A stretch of DNA of 64,000 bases, taken from NCBI GenBank assembly GCA_964036195.1, contig OZ038456.1, positions 19,282,001-19,346,000 of the forward strand. Reading direction: 5' to 3'. The translations under genes and the position numbers were made by a program. This DNA comes from Sphaerolaimus hirsutus. Taxonomy: Eukaryota > Nematoda > Chromadorea > Monhysterida > Sphaerolaimidae. Below the pieces are notes generated by a model. The model had not been told where the DNA came from. It saw only the letters and a program-made list of their open reading frames with translations, and searched no databases. Below are positions 12,859 through 24,300 of this stretch, piece by piece (positions within the stretch are counted from its first letter, which is position 1; every line of letters begins with the position of its first letter).

Positions 12859-13672
12859 TCTGATAAAATACAGGTAGCAAATTTGTCAATTATTTTGACA
12901 TGTTCAGTGGAATGTACATGTGTATTTGTGTAGATGCATATTGATGTGTTTAAGTAGGTCCACCCTGAAAGATTTCATGATTATTTTTATATGCATTGGG
13001 TTCAATCAAGTTGGCTGGTGTTTTAAATGATAAAAAGAATCAATTCAAAGGTAAAACCCGAACAGCATCTAGAACAGAACAATAAATATTACTTGATTTT
13101 AAAGAACAATTGGTTTTGTAGAAAGGTAAAACAATAAAAATCATAGCTTTGTCCCACCCCTTGCCACACCACTCAACACTCACAACACATTTAATCTCAA
13201 GACTAGACTCAAAATTCCCTCCCGCAGTGCCAGACTCTAAATATTTATAACCAATAAAAGTACACAAAACACGACCTGGACAATAAAAGTGAACAGTAAA
13301 TGTGTACGTTTGTGAATGTACACATGTTTTATAACTTGTGCAAAACACAGACTGTTATTTTATGAACAGTAAGTCTTTCATTTTGAAAGTAATTGAGTGG
13401 TGAGAATTCCTCAAGTGCACAAGAGAAGTAAGTGGTAAAAGTGAGAAATTATAAGTGTCAAGTTTTAACTGTTAAGACATCGGGAAATTTGTTACTGGAA
13501 ATATTTACTTGTCATAGTAAATTGATGAGATTTACCACCTTACTTTCCTAACCACTTGTCTTGTCACTTATCCACTTGTGAAATTAGCCCCTGGAAATCA
13601 AACAGTAAGTGCTAACTATCTTACACGGTGGTTCAAACTCACTCAAGTGCACACTAGAAAAGCATTATCTGT

Positions 13673-13861
13673 TTATACTCGGCGGATACTTAGTATGGAA
13701 ACCTACCATAACCCATCTGCATAATGAACCAAAAATTATACAGTTTTTCATCATAATATTTCGTTTTTACTATGGAATAATCAATTACGAAAAGTATCAC
13801 AAGATTTTATTCATTAAAGTATGGTAGGATTCTGCACATACTTTGCGGTCCGTCGAGTATA
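13673..13861. mobile_element. Fold-back element, TATACTCGGCGG family, copy 1
   Basis: Begins TATACTCGGCGG and ends CCGTCGAGTATA, with AACCTACCATAA near the left end. The copy at 28857-29051 carries a very similar interior, and a diverged one lies at 62306-62496. Confidence 0.6.
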
Positions 13862-14309
13862 GCGAGATATTAAATGAACACCACAGTATAGAAGAAAAAT
13901 TTCCACGTTAGAAGCCACTTGACGCAATTGAAATCGAAAAATTCCCTGGTAACTGCCACAGGTTGTACAATTCAACAACATCGACACAAAAACGCGTACA
14001 TTTTTATGTCTTTTATAAGGTTGTTTGCATCGGTTTTCCAGTCATTTCAAAAACATGCACATTTTTTGAAAAATGAAAGGAACAGCGATAGGGTCAATTT
14101 CCACAATGAAAGTCGAAAACTACATATTTGGTAAGAATTATTGACAAAAAGATTTGGCAATGACTGCGTATTTGGGTTCACGAGGTCCTGACAAATTTTG
14201 ACGATTTTCCAGTCCCTATTCCAAATTCCGAACATCCAATCCCGTTTGAATCCAACATAAAATATGGTTTGCTTGGGGCAGTATTTATCAGTCACACAGC
14301 ACACAGTAG

Positions 14310-14579
14310 TAGCGATGGAAAAGCAAAGCAAAAAGTGCCATGGCGCTTTTGGCGCTATTTTGGTGTGGCGCCATTGGCGCTTGGCGCATGAAAAGCGCCA
14401 CGGTGCTTCTATCGCTTGGCGCTATTTTAGCATGGCGCCAGGAACAAAACGCCTGGCACTGGCGCTTGGCGCTAGCGCCAAAGTAAGAAGCGTCTTGGCG
14501 CTTCTGGCGCTGTGGTTCAGAAAAGCGCTATAGCACTTTTGGCGCTAGCGCCAAAGTTCTGGCGGTATTTTCATCACTA
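14310..14579. mobile_element. hAT-like element with GGCGCT arrays, copy A2
   Basis: Ends TAGCGATGGAAAAGC and TTTTCATCACTA, with an exact 8-bp TSD CACAGTAG (14302-14309 and 14580-14587). Nearly all of its 270 bp is GGCGCT/GCGCCA words, so it is the minimal form of the 4341-6574 family. Confidence 0.88.
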
Positions 14580-15007
14580 CACAGTAGGCATGGCAATATG
14601 GAAACAATGCGTGCTCTTTTTACCTTACCATTTGATCGAAAAAATTTGATCAAGCTAAACAGAGCCACTGCCAGTCCCTGTAAAATGGTCAATGTGATAA
14701 AAAACGGCAAACGTTATGTAAAATGTCATTAAAAATGGAAAACGACCAGTAAAGCGATAAAAGAGGATTTGACACTAGACTTTTTGCCACTTGATTTTGT
14801 ATAGTATGTCACATTTTACAGGGTCTGAGAGTGTTCTGTTATGCTTAACCTGACATAAAGCACAACATTTTAAGTTCAATAAAACTACCCCAAAAATACA
14901 TTGTTCAATAATAGGTGGATCTTAAGACTTGAATTTGTCATTGACTATTTACAGATCAATATCTTGATATTGACATTTATTTCTGTTGTATTCATGTAAA
15001 TATGGGT

Positions 15008-15132
15008 GAAATTAGTGCAGTGGATGTGGAAGTATAAATTTTATGGTAACAATGTCCTATTTTATACCATCTAATAACATAAAATAGGACAGTTTTACCA
15101 TTAAAAAACTCATCAACACCGCACTAATTTCG
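15008..15132. repeat. Hairpin repeat (fold-back element)
   Basis: Arms GAAATTAGTGCAGTGG and CACCGCACTAATTTC, with TGTCCTATTTTAT pairing to ATAAAATAGGACA near the centre. The arms pair over most of their length. No TSD was identified. Confidence 0.6.
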
Positions 15133-17343
15133 TTCACATTTCAACAGGGTGAAAATATTCGGTGTGTTCAATTTTGTCTTGTGTAATCTTTGGCGCTGAC
15201 ATTTTTTCCCGGTACATAAACGTTTCGCTGTAACTCCAGCTTTAAGAAACGTTTGAATTTAAAAAAAAACGTCTCCAAATAGCAGGAAAACCGAATGCAA
15301 ACGACGAAAGATAGCAACGTCTCTGACAAGAAAGTGTACAAATACACATGTGCACAAATACACACATAATCCAATGGCATTCTATACCCACCATAAAGAG
15401 AGCACCAGGCAAAAATGAACACTTGTTGTTGACTTGAACACTAGCTGCAGCAGATAAGAAACCCATAAAGCTGAATAGCATGCATTATGCTTATAGGGTT
15501 GGGAAGGGATAGATGGATCATGAAAATTGAAAATTGCGGTCAAAAATATCTGGCTATATAACAGAAGTTGAAAGTGAGAAAGTGTGTCACAGTCTTTCAT
15601 TTTATTTACTTGACAAAGTATTTCTGGGTTCAAAATTTACACAGGTATATACTATAATTATTCTGGCATGATTGGTACATGTGCAATTATTATGGTGCTT
15701 TCCAAACAATTGGCAGTAAAGTTCCAAGCATGATGCTACAAAAACACATGCCATAGCTAATCATATTCCATTGTATTTTTCTGCAAAACTGGGAGAAATA
15801 ATGATTTCTTTCAGCATGCACATAACATGTTGAAAGAAAGCATTATTTTCCATGTGAATATAAAAGCAATTGAAGAACAATAAAAAGTGATTTCATGAGC
15901 ACACATGCTTCAACCATGGTTTCAATGTGTCACCCAATAACAATTCCATTTCAAGCATTGTGCACTTTCACCCCTACAAACAATACAACCAGTTTCACAA
16001 TGGCATAGTACAGCATTCAATAAAACAGAACACAAAATCCCATCAAACATCTTATCCCTACTCCATAGTTGTTTATCTCAAATGTTTGTATTGGCCCATT
16101 GCATGTGCACATTTCATGGTAGCATAAAAGCAATTGGGAAATGGTCCCAGTGTAAATACACAGTATACATATGCAGAAAGCATGAGTAGGTATACCTCAA
16201 ATCTAGAGTAAATATACATAGTGCATGTGTGCAGAGCTTCAGTAGCCCAAAAATTATAAATAGCTCAATCTTGCATGAATGTAAATATATCTGCAGTAAT
16301 GTAAATAGGTGGTGTGTGACAAAAAGCAGTAAAAATATATTTTATTATTTTCAAAAGCAGGTGGTGAATTTAGAATGAATATTATTATTATATTCTTGAA
16401 TTTTCTGCACATTCAAAAAGTCTGTAGAATATTTGTTCAATAAATACACATTGCCACACAAGAAAATAACAACAAAGTAAATAAGTAAACAAACTATAAT
16501 ATATTTAGCACAATTTTGCCTAGGCCAGGTTAGAAGTAAATAAAACACACAGACACAAAAACTGTAACTTAAAACAGAAAAGTAACAGTAAAATGAAAGT
16601 TGAGAACACAAAGTGACTGAACTAAACATTGTTGCCCACATCAATAAACCGACCACAGTTTCTTCATTCATGCAAAAAGTGTGCCACAGAATGTATTGCA
16701 CTTTATTACTTATGCATTGGTCACATGGCTTGCAATCTATCAATGTCAAAAGACTGACTTATAGTTTATAAACACTGGTAAAATGAAGTGCTTTCATTGT
16801 AGGATGAGTCAATGCTATGAAGGTAATGAGAAAACAGTAGAAAAACAACTGAATTTTCAGTAGCTGATTCACATGAAGGCCTTTATGAAGAATGAAAATG
16901 TCGTCACGTCACTCGTTACCTATTCAGGATAATGTCCGAAATTTGATATGCTAAAAGTGGAAAAAAGTACTTTATGTATATGTTAGCCGCGGAACAAATG
17001 TGATTTTACGGATTTGCCATAGAAAAGTAAAAGTTCTCTGAAAGTTTATCTCTGAAAAGGTACACATTTGAACAATGACAACCAACTTTGGAAGTAAGAT
17101 ATCACATTTTTGTTTTGAGATACAAGTGTGCTTATAACCCTGCGATGTCTAACACAAGTAGACAATATTTTGTACTGCTACCTGAAGCAAACGATTAAAT
17201 GTGATAAATGTAGCGTTTTGCATTTGAATTTTTAGTGTACATTGAAAGAAACACTCATAACAAATTTATAGATGATTTTTCCATAGATTCTCCACACAAA
17301 TCAAGCATTTTCATTTCTCTCAGTGACGACATCAGGAAATTGA

Positions 17344-17445
17344 ATGCGGAAACAAAAAAAAACGAAATTCGTCGGAGTTTTTCATGGCCGGACATGCGAA
17401 AATGATTGTCGAAATTGGAGAACCGTCGGAAAAAGACGCAAAGAA
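17344..17445 (+). promoter_or_regulatory. Possible overlapping upstream ORF at the RBM39 start
   Basis: An ATG at 17344 (out of frame) opens 40 bp before the proposed RBM39 ATG at 17384 and reads through it. It would matter only if transcription starts upstream of 17344, which the sequence alone cannot show. Confidence 0.25.
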
Positions 17446-18314
17446 GTGAGTCGCACGTGTTTTGAAGCTTTAAAATATGCTTTTAACTTTTTGAAATTTA
17501 CCGTGCTTGGGTATGACTTTGAGCCATTAGACATTCTGGCATTCTGCCAATCTTTATTTGACTTCCCAACAAAGAACTGAATACCGATTGTTAAATTAAT
17601 CTCGTTTCTGTCAAAAACGCCTGCCGTAAGTGCATATGTTTTAATTGAAGTACTTGTTGTCCCCTCAAACACTTGTAAATACTTTAAGGCCTTCTCAAAA
17701 TCATCACACTTGAGCTAACACAAGTTTTTCCTTCACAGACAGCCCCGCGAAAGCCGCACTTCAGAAATGTCTGTCGAAGGTCAGAATTCCAGCCCTATAA
17801 AGTGAGTGCTTTTGTCTATTGTACTGGAATGAATGTTTTGTATTTAGATTTGGGTTATTCAATTCATCGGCATTCTTTTTGACGATTTTTTTTGATAATG
17901 TGCCAAAAATTCGATTGGAACGTTTGATTGGATACGGTTTGTTCTTCGCATTTATTTGGTTTGAATATGCCTTTCATACAGATTTGTGATATTTTCACAA
18001 TATTTGGAGCTCTGCTTAGGCTTAGGCTTCGGTCTGAGTGTTTTGGTGAGTGTTCTCATTCTCTGGAATGAGGTACAAGTGTCAGTTGGACCTAAGCCAA
18101 TTAGTAAACGAACACTGATAAATTGTTTGCGTAGATTTGGAGCCTGGCAAGGGGTGATGTAGGTTTCAACCCGAACGGGTTTTCATATGCATAGTAAAAT
18201 CGGATACCGGATAAAACGCCCCTTTGCATGCTCATACAAACACAGAAATATACGATATTTATATTTAAATATCGGAAAAATAATGCTTATGATTACAACA
18301 ATAATAAGTTTTAT

Positions 18315-18351
<37 letters not shown>

Positions 18352-21300
18352 AAGAAAGAAGCGGGGCATAGTGAAAAGTACTCAAATCAGGTTCAGTACA
18401 TCTGGACTTTTTATTTATTTGGATTTTAATTTATTTCAATTTAATTCACCCCAATCTCCAGAAACTCTTCAACGAAATCCGAGTCCAAAAGTGACAGCGC
18501 GACAAAATCGCGCCCATCCAAAGATGATCACAATACCTCATCAAAAAGTGAATCGAAAAAGGAAAAATCGGATCGAAAGTCGGATAGAGATCGAGAAAAA
18601 GATAAGGATAAATCCAGGGACAAGGATAAGGGTAAGGATAGGGACAAGGAAAAGGAAAGGAGGAGAAGCAGCAGGGAGCGTGAAAGGGATCGGTTTGTTT
18701 TTTGGTTGTTGTTCTTTTGTTTGATTTTGTTTTTGTTAATAGTCACTATGAATGGTTCATTCGTTCATTCACTCATTTTGGTAAACTCAGCAAGCGTTGG
18801 TTACCCCCAACCCCCCTCCCATTGGAGATCATTTCACTACTGAACTTTTTGGCATTTTGCATGACATTTGACGCTTTACTATACCGTATTTGTCACTTGA
18901 AATGGTGCGGCACTGCCCTCTGGCAACCCATAAGTCAAAACAAATACACCCCCAAACACAAAACCCTCAACCTTACACCCTTCACCCTCCAAATAACCAC
19001 CCAATTAAACCTCCCATCCCCCACAGGGCAACACGGAAATCGCGCAGTCGTGATCGGGACCGAAATCGGGACCGGGACCGGAATAGGGAGCGGGACAGGT
19101 CCCCCATTCCAGGATCGGATCGTGATAGGAGGGACAAGGACAGAGGGAGGGATAGGGATGCGGGCAGGGAAAGGAAGAAATCTAGGAGCAGATCTAAGGG
19201 TAGAAAGTTGGTTGAAATTGGGATTTGGTTCTTTTTGGGGGAGATTTGAGAATTGCTAAGTGCTACGTTTAGTGGTGAATTGATTTATAAATGATTAAGC
19301 TTGTCACTTTGCACAATAACTCATGGCTTGTCTAATCTCATATTTATAACTTTTTACCTAACTTGTCAGTTGTTCACTTGGAATCGGCAGGTGGTTGTGA
19401 AAACTCTATGCCCTTTGCACTGTTTCGTGCGATTGCTTCCCAGAGTTAAATTTCTTCCATCTTTTTGCACACTGCAATCACAGTAGAACACTGGAACCGT
19501 ACCACAGAACTATTTGTGACCTCAAACGCGGTACGGTAAACCCCCACCCAACCAAACAACATCTCAGGTCCAGTCCATCGCGCGCGGGCTACCCCTCTCG
19601 AGCCTCCCTCTCCCCCTACCGGGGCCGCGGGGGGTCCCCCTACAGGGGGCCACCCCCCTCGTTCAGGGGGAGGTCGCCCACACCCCCGTGGCGCCGCGGC
19701 GGCATGACTAGACTACCGGGACCGGAAAGGAGGGATTAGTCGGTTTCGGTTTTGGTTGTTTGATTTTTATGTGGGGGAAGTGTTGGACTTTTCGAGAGAA
19801 TTATAAAACGTGATGATGTTTGTAAACTCATTGCAATTTGGTTTTATGTGATAATGGTGCGTGAAAAAGTTGTGTCACATTGTATCGGAAAATGCGGGGT
19901 TTCGTTCACGCTGGTTTCCGTAGGGATGGTTTACATTATAAAACTTGTTCAAACTTTTTTTAAACCTAGCAGCTAACATTAATTTACGCTGGGCGAAATT
20001 GCCGCCACAATTTTTACAATTTTCTCGCATGTCAAGGGCTTTACATGCGCCTTGCGATCTAATTTAATTAGGGTCCAGTCCACTTCTTAAATATATATCA
20101 CGGCCACCCCCGAAAATGCCCCCCCCCAAAAAAAAAAAATGCAGCATGCCATTCACCCCCCGATGTTCACCCCCTCGCGGCTACGACAAACATATGAGCG
20201 TGGAAGAAAGAGATGCCAGGACGGTTTTTTGCATGCAGCTGAGCCATAGAACCACGCCGAAGGAATTGGAGCAGTTTTTTGAGGATGTCAGTTGGGTGGG
20301 ATTTGGATTTGGGTGTTTGTTCAGGGGGGGCGTTATGTCGTTTAGCTGTGAGCAGTCTCCCACCCTGTAAAATTTCAGACTAATTTGTCAACTGTCAATT
20401 TGTCAATGTCTGCCTGTTGATTTCTTACCGGGAATTTTACATTTACAGGGTGATTTCAGAGGTATTTTAAGTTCAGGGGTTTATGCAGGGGTCTCTAAGA
20501 TTTTGGCTTTCGCGGGGGCTGTATAGATAGCAAATCGCTCCTCCGGAGGGATAGATAGCTGAAAATCATTCTGGGGGGGCTGGCGGGGGCACAATATATA
20601 GGCTTTTTCAAGGTTAAGAAGGCAGAAAGTGGAAAAAATCGCTAATAATCAGTTAAAAGTAGCCAAAAGTAGCTTTAAAATGGCTAAAAATAGGTATATA
20701 ACCCAGGGCCGTATCCAGGGGGGGGGGCGGGGGGGGCTGCAGCCCCCCCCCCCTCCCGGGGCGAAACCAAAAAGTGACCGGAAAATGCGACTTTTTCAAC
20801 GTCAGCGTTAAAAATTTTGCGCGCAAGCGCGCATTCTTCACCAGACATAACGTATTATCATCGGATTTGCTCTATGTGGCCACAAATCATTATAAATACA
20901 CTCAATGTTGTGTTTTTTTGCTGTTTTGTATGTAAATATACATACATATACAGCATTCCATGGCGCTGACGCCAACGCCAATGGCGCCATGGCGTGGCGC
21001 CTACTAATGGCGCCGGCGCCATGGCGCCATTCCGCCACTATGTAGCTAAAATTTTAGGGGGGGGGGGCTGAGCCCCCCCCCTCGCCGGCCTCCGTAAACA
21101 AGCAGCCCCCCCCCGCTCAAAAATCCTGGATACGTCCCTGATATAACCATTATATAGCCGGAAAGCACGATTTTGAATGTGAAAAACTATAAAAAGGTGC
21201 GAAAATTAGTGATTTTGAAGGAAAATTGGGGCAAAATTTCTCAAAAACCACTCCAGATAGATAGATAGCTGAGCGATTTGGGGGTAGTAACCAAAAATTT

Positions 21301-24300
21301 TGCCTCGGAATAGATAGATAGCTGAGCGGCCTCCGGGATAGATAGATAGCTGGCCGATTTGGGGGGGGGCAGCCCCCCCCCCCAGCCCCCTCCCCTAGGA
21401 GACCACTGGGTTTATGGTTGGAAAGAAATTAGGCCCCCACCATAAAATTATTCCCATGTAGTAGGGATGACCGATGTTTTTAAAACCGCCCTTTTAAAAA
21501 AAATGTTTAAAAAACAGGCATCGAAACAGTTTTTTTTAAACATCAGCAAAATTTTACAAATGTACTAGGTATTTTGCAATTTTTGCGCGCAAGCGCGCAA
21601 TTTCACCAGTGGCGTAGCCAGGATTTTTAAGCGGGGGGGGGGCGGATTGTATACGGAGGCCGGCGAACGGGGGGGCCCCCCCCCTAAAATTTCGCCTAAA
21701 ACGATAGCGGAATGGACGTATGGCGCTGACGCCATTTGTAGGCGCCGCGCCATGGCGTTGGCGTTGGCGCCAGTGGCTACAATAGAACAAAATTGTACCT
21801 AAATGTATGAAATTTGGTGCAAAATTTAGCAATTTTTAGTGGTATTTTACACCTCTGAAATGCAAATAAGTGTGACAGAAATTTGAAGGTGCGAAATGCG
21901 CGCTTGCGCGCAAAATTTTTGCCGTCGACCTATAAAATCGCCATAGAAAAGTGTCATTCCCGGCAACTTTTCTGTCTGGCCCGGGAAGGGGGGGGGGCGG
22001 CCGCCCCCCCCGCCCCCCCCTGGCTACGCCACTGAATTTCACCTACACATTACCATTGGTGGTTGTTTTCATTGGTTTTCGGGCATTTTTAGTGTGAAAG
22101 CTTCCATTTGTTCATGCTATTGTGTAATAATAAGCTGTGATATGTTAGTGTAGTATATAATATCCATCTAATGTGCTCCTACAGGGTCGTTAAAAAACAT
22201 TTTTTGGCCATACCCCTGTAGTAAAGGAATGGAATGGCGTATTTTGTCTGTGGCCCGGGAATTGGGGGCGGGGTGTGGCCGCCCCCCCTCGGGTTCAAAC
22301 GATATATCGTATCGAATATCGGATATCGACCATTTTTTAATATCGAATATCGATATCGAAAATTTTGAAAAAATATCAAATATCGATATCGAAAATTTTG
22401 AAAAAATATCGAATATCGATATCGAATATCGACCATATTTTCGATATATCGAACCTGTATAATGTCCTTAATTAAGTTATTATTTTTGTTTTGAGATATT
22501 TGTGATTAAGTTGATTTGCTTATAGTATCTAAGTTGATGAGTAAAAGTAAAGTATTTAATGTCATCTTTGTTGGAGTGCTTACTCCAGATTTCTTGTATT
22601 TGGCTTGGCCACATACCTACTGAACTACCTACCTCAAATTTGAAGCCAGAAAATGCTGATATGCTGCTTTTTTGCAACATGCCCTTAATCAATTGGGTTA
22701 TAAGTATGAATTGTAATATCTACCAATTTTTGTTTGTCTGATACAATTTGATTTCGTCATGTTTTTTCTTCGATTTTCTCATTCTGACCATTGTAAACCT
22801 TGTTAAAATCAATTGTACTTTTCAGTAAAGAGATAATCAACCATGTTTGCAACCATTTGAAAATACAATATGCTGCTTGAAATATGCCTTGCTATACCAA
22901 AAGCAAAATATCGAAAATATCGAAATATCGATATCGAATATCGACCATTTTTTAGTATCGAATATCGAATATCGATATCGAGGGTCCATATCGTATCGAA
23001 TATCGATATCGAAAATTTTGAAAAAATATCGAATATCGATATCGAAAATTTTGAAAAAGTATCGAATATCGATATCGAAAAGTGATATCGTTTGAACCCT
23101 AGCCCCCCCCCCCCCCTGGGTACGTCCTTGCCTAGTTATGTTCCAATTGTTATCATTTTTAATTATAATTCCAGGTGGGACAAGTGCGCGATGTGCGAAT
23201 AATCACAGATACAAAAACCCGCCGTTCGAAAGGCATTGGCTACGTGGAATTTTGGGAGTTGGAAGCGGTCAATGCGGTGAGCATTTTTTAGGTTTTATAG
23301 ACTTTATATTTTGATTTTTTGTGGACGACTCGTTGTGATATTAATCAAATTATTTTGCTTTTTTTGTGTAATCGATACCGCTGTTCAAATACTTAGCGTA
23401 ATCCGATACAGAAATCTACCGTAATCCGTAAAATTTAGTGACGTATTTCCCCGCAGACTCGCTGAGTGCCCCGCACAGGCTCTAAATTCATGCCATGTAT
23501 GGTAATTGTTACAGCTACTTTTTCTGTGTTATTTTAGTGCCGTTTTCTCGACATTTTTGAGCCGAAAAATCACTCATTTGTGCCCGTTTTTATGGCGCAG
23601 ACACGCTGTGAATGTGGCGATATGTGAATCGGCTGGCAAATGCAATTTTTCGACATTAATCTCCCAGAATTTTTTGTTTTCTAAATTTTCCTGTCCCTAA
23701 AATTACAGGTGGATGTGAGTGCGCACTGGCTGTAGCGTATAAAAATTTCCCGTTCGCTTATGCGGAGATTTTTTTATAGGGTACTTGCAGTAAGAAAAAA
23801 TTGCCGTTTGTAAATATCACAAATGAATTTTGACTGGTTATGTGTACAACGCGAACCGAACCTATTTTTACCCAAACATATTTTAATTTTGATCGATTTT
23901 CTCAACTTGGAAAAATTCTCACATCAAATCCATTTAAAGCCGGTTTAAGAATCCAACCCAAATCTTGAAAAAAATCAAACACGGAATAAATTACCATATC
24001 ATCGCATAATAATCATCAAAAATCCTTCTCATCTCCTACCCATCAAAAACCCCTCAAACCTAAATTTTTCCTCAAAATCACCCCCCCCCCCAAACACAGG
24101 CACTGATCAAAAATGGGCAAAAATTGAACGGCGCCCCTCTGGTAGTCCAGCCCACGCGCGCGGAACGAAATCGCGCTTCAGAAGCTGCCGCCAGATTTGC
24201 AGCTAAAGCGGGGGCGTTTTCTTCCGACCCACTTGGCGGCGTGCCAACTCATGGACCGATGAAGGTTGGGGGGGGGGGTATTTAAGATGGGTTTGAATTA

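Larger units (their letters stand above)
12860..17383. other. Intergenic region between divergent genes
   Basis: This 4.5-kb region separates the first ATG exon of the CEP170-like gene (minus) from the RBM39 start codon (plus), so both promoters and any 5' non-coding exons must lie in it. It contains fold-back elements at 13673-13861 and 15008-15132 and an hAT-like element at 14310-14579. I looked for an FHA-domain exon on the minus strand and saw none. The rest (15,140-17,300) is AT-rich with no recognised gene. Confidence 0.6.
20287..23174. other. RBM39 intron 6, a transposon nest
   Basis: This 2.9-kb intron splits RRM1 between FFED and VGQVRD. It carries at least four insertions with exact TSDs: 20486-21408 (with 20704-21140 nested), 21607-22034 and 22289-23101. 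No alternative exon was seen. Confidence 0.8.

Noticed and set aside
14047-14331. Minus-strand 94-codon frame as the missing FHA exon
   Set aside because: No FHA motifs (GR, S-x2-H, N-G-T/N) and it overlaps an hAT-like element end.
17766-17801. ATG 17767 as the RBM39 start
   Set aside because: Exon 1 (17384-17445) joins in frame upstream of it, with an in-frame stop only before 17384; kept as an alternative start.
19027-19199. RBM39 exon 4 ending at 19199 (AAGG|GTAGAA)
   Set aside because: This donor puts exon 5 into a frame without the SPYRG repeats and ending in TGA; the donor after 19206 restores phase.
22300-23095. ATATCG arrays as a CRISPR array or satellite
   Set aside because: There are no spacers of constant length, and the arrays are inverted ends of a transposon in a eukaryotic intron.
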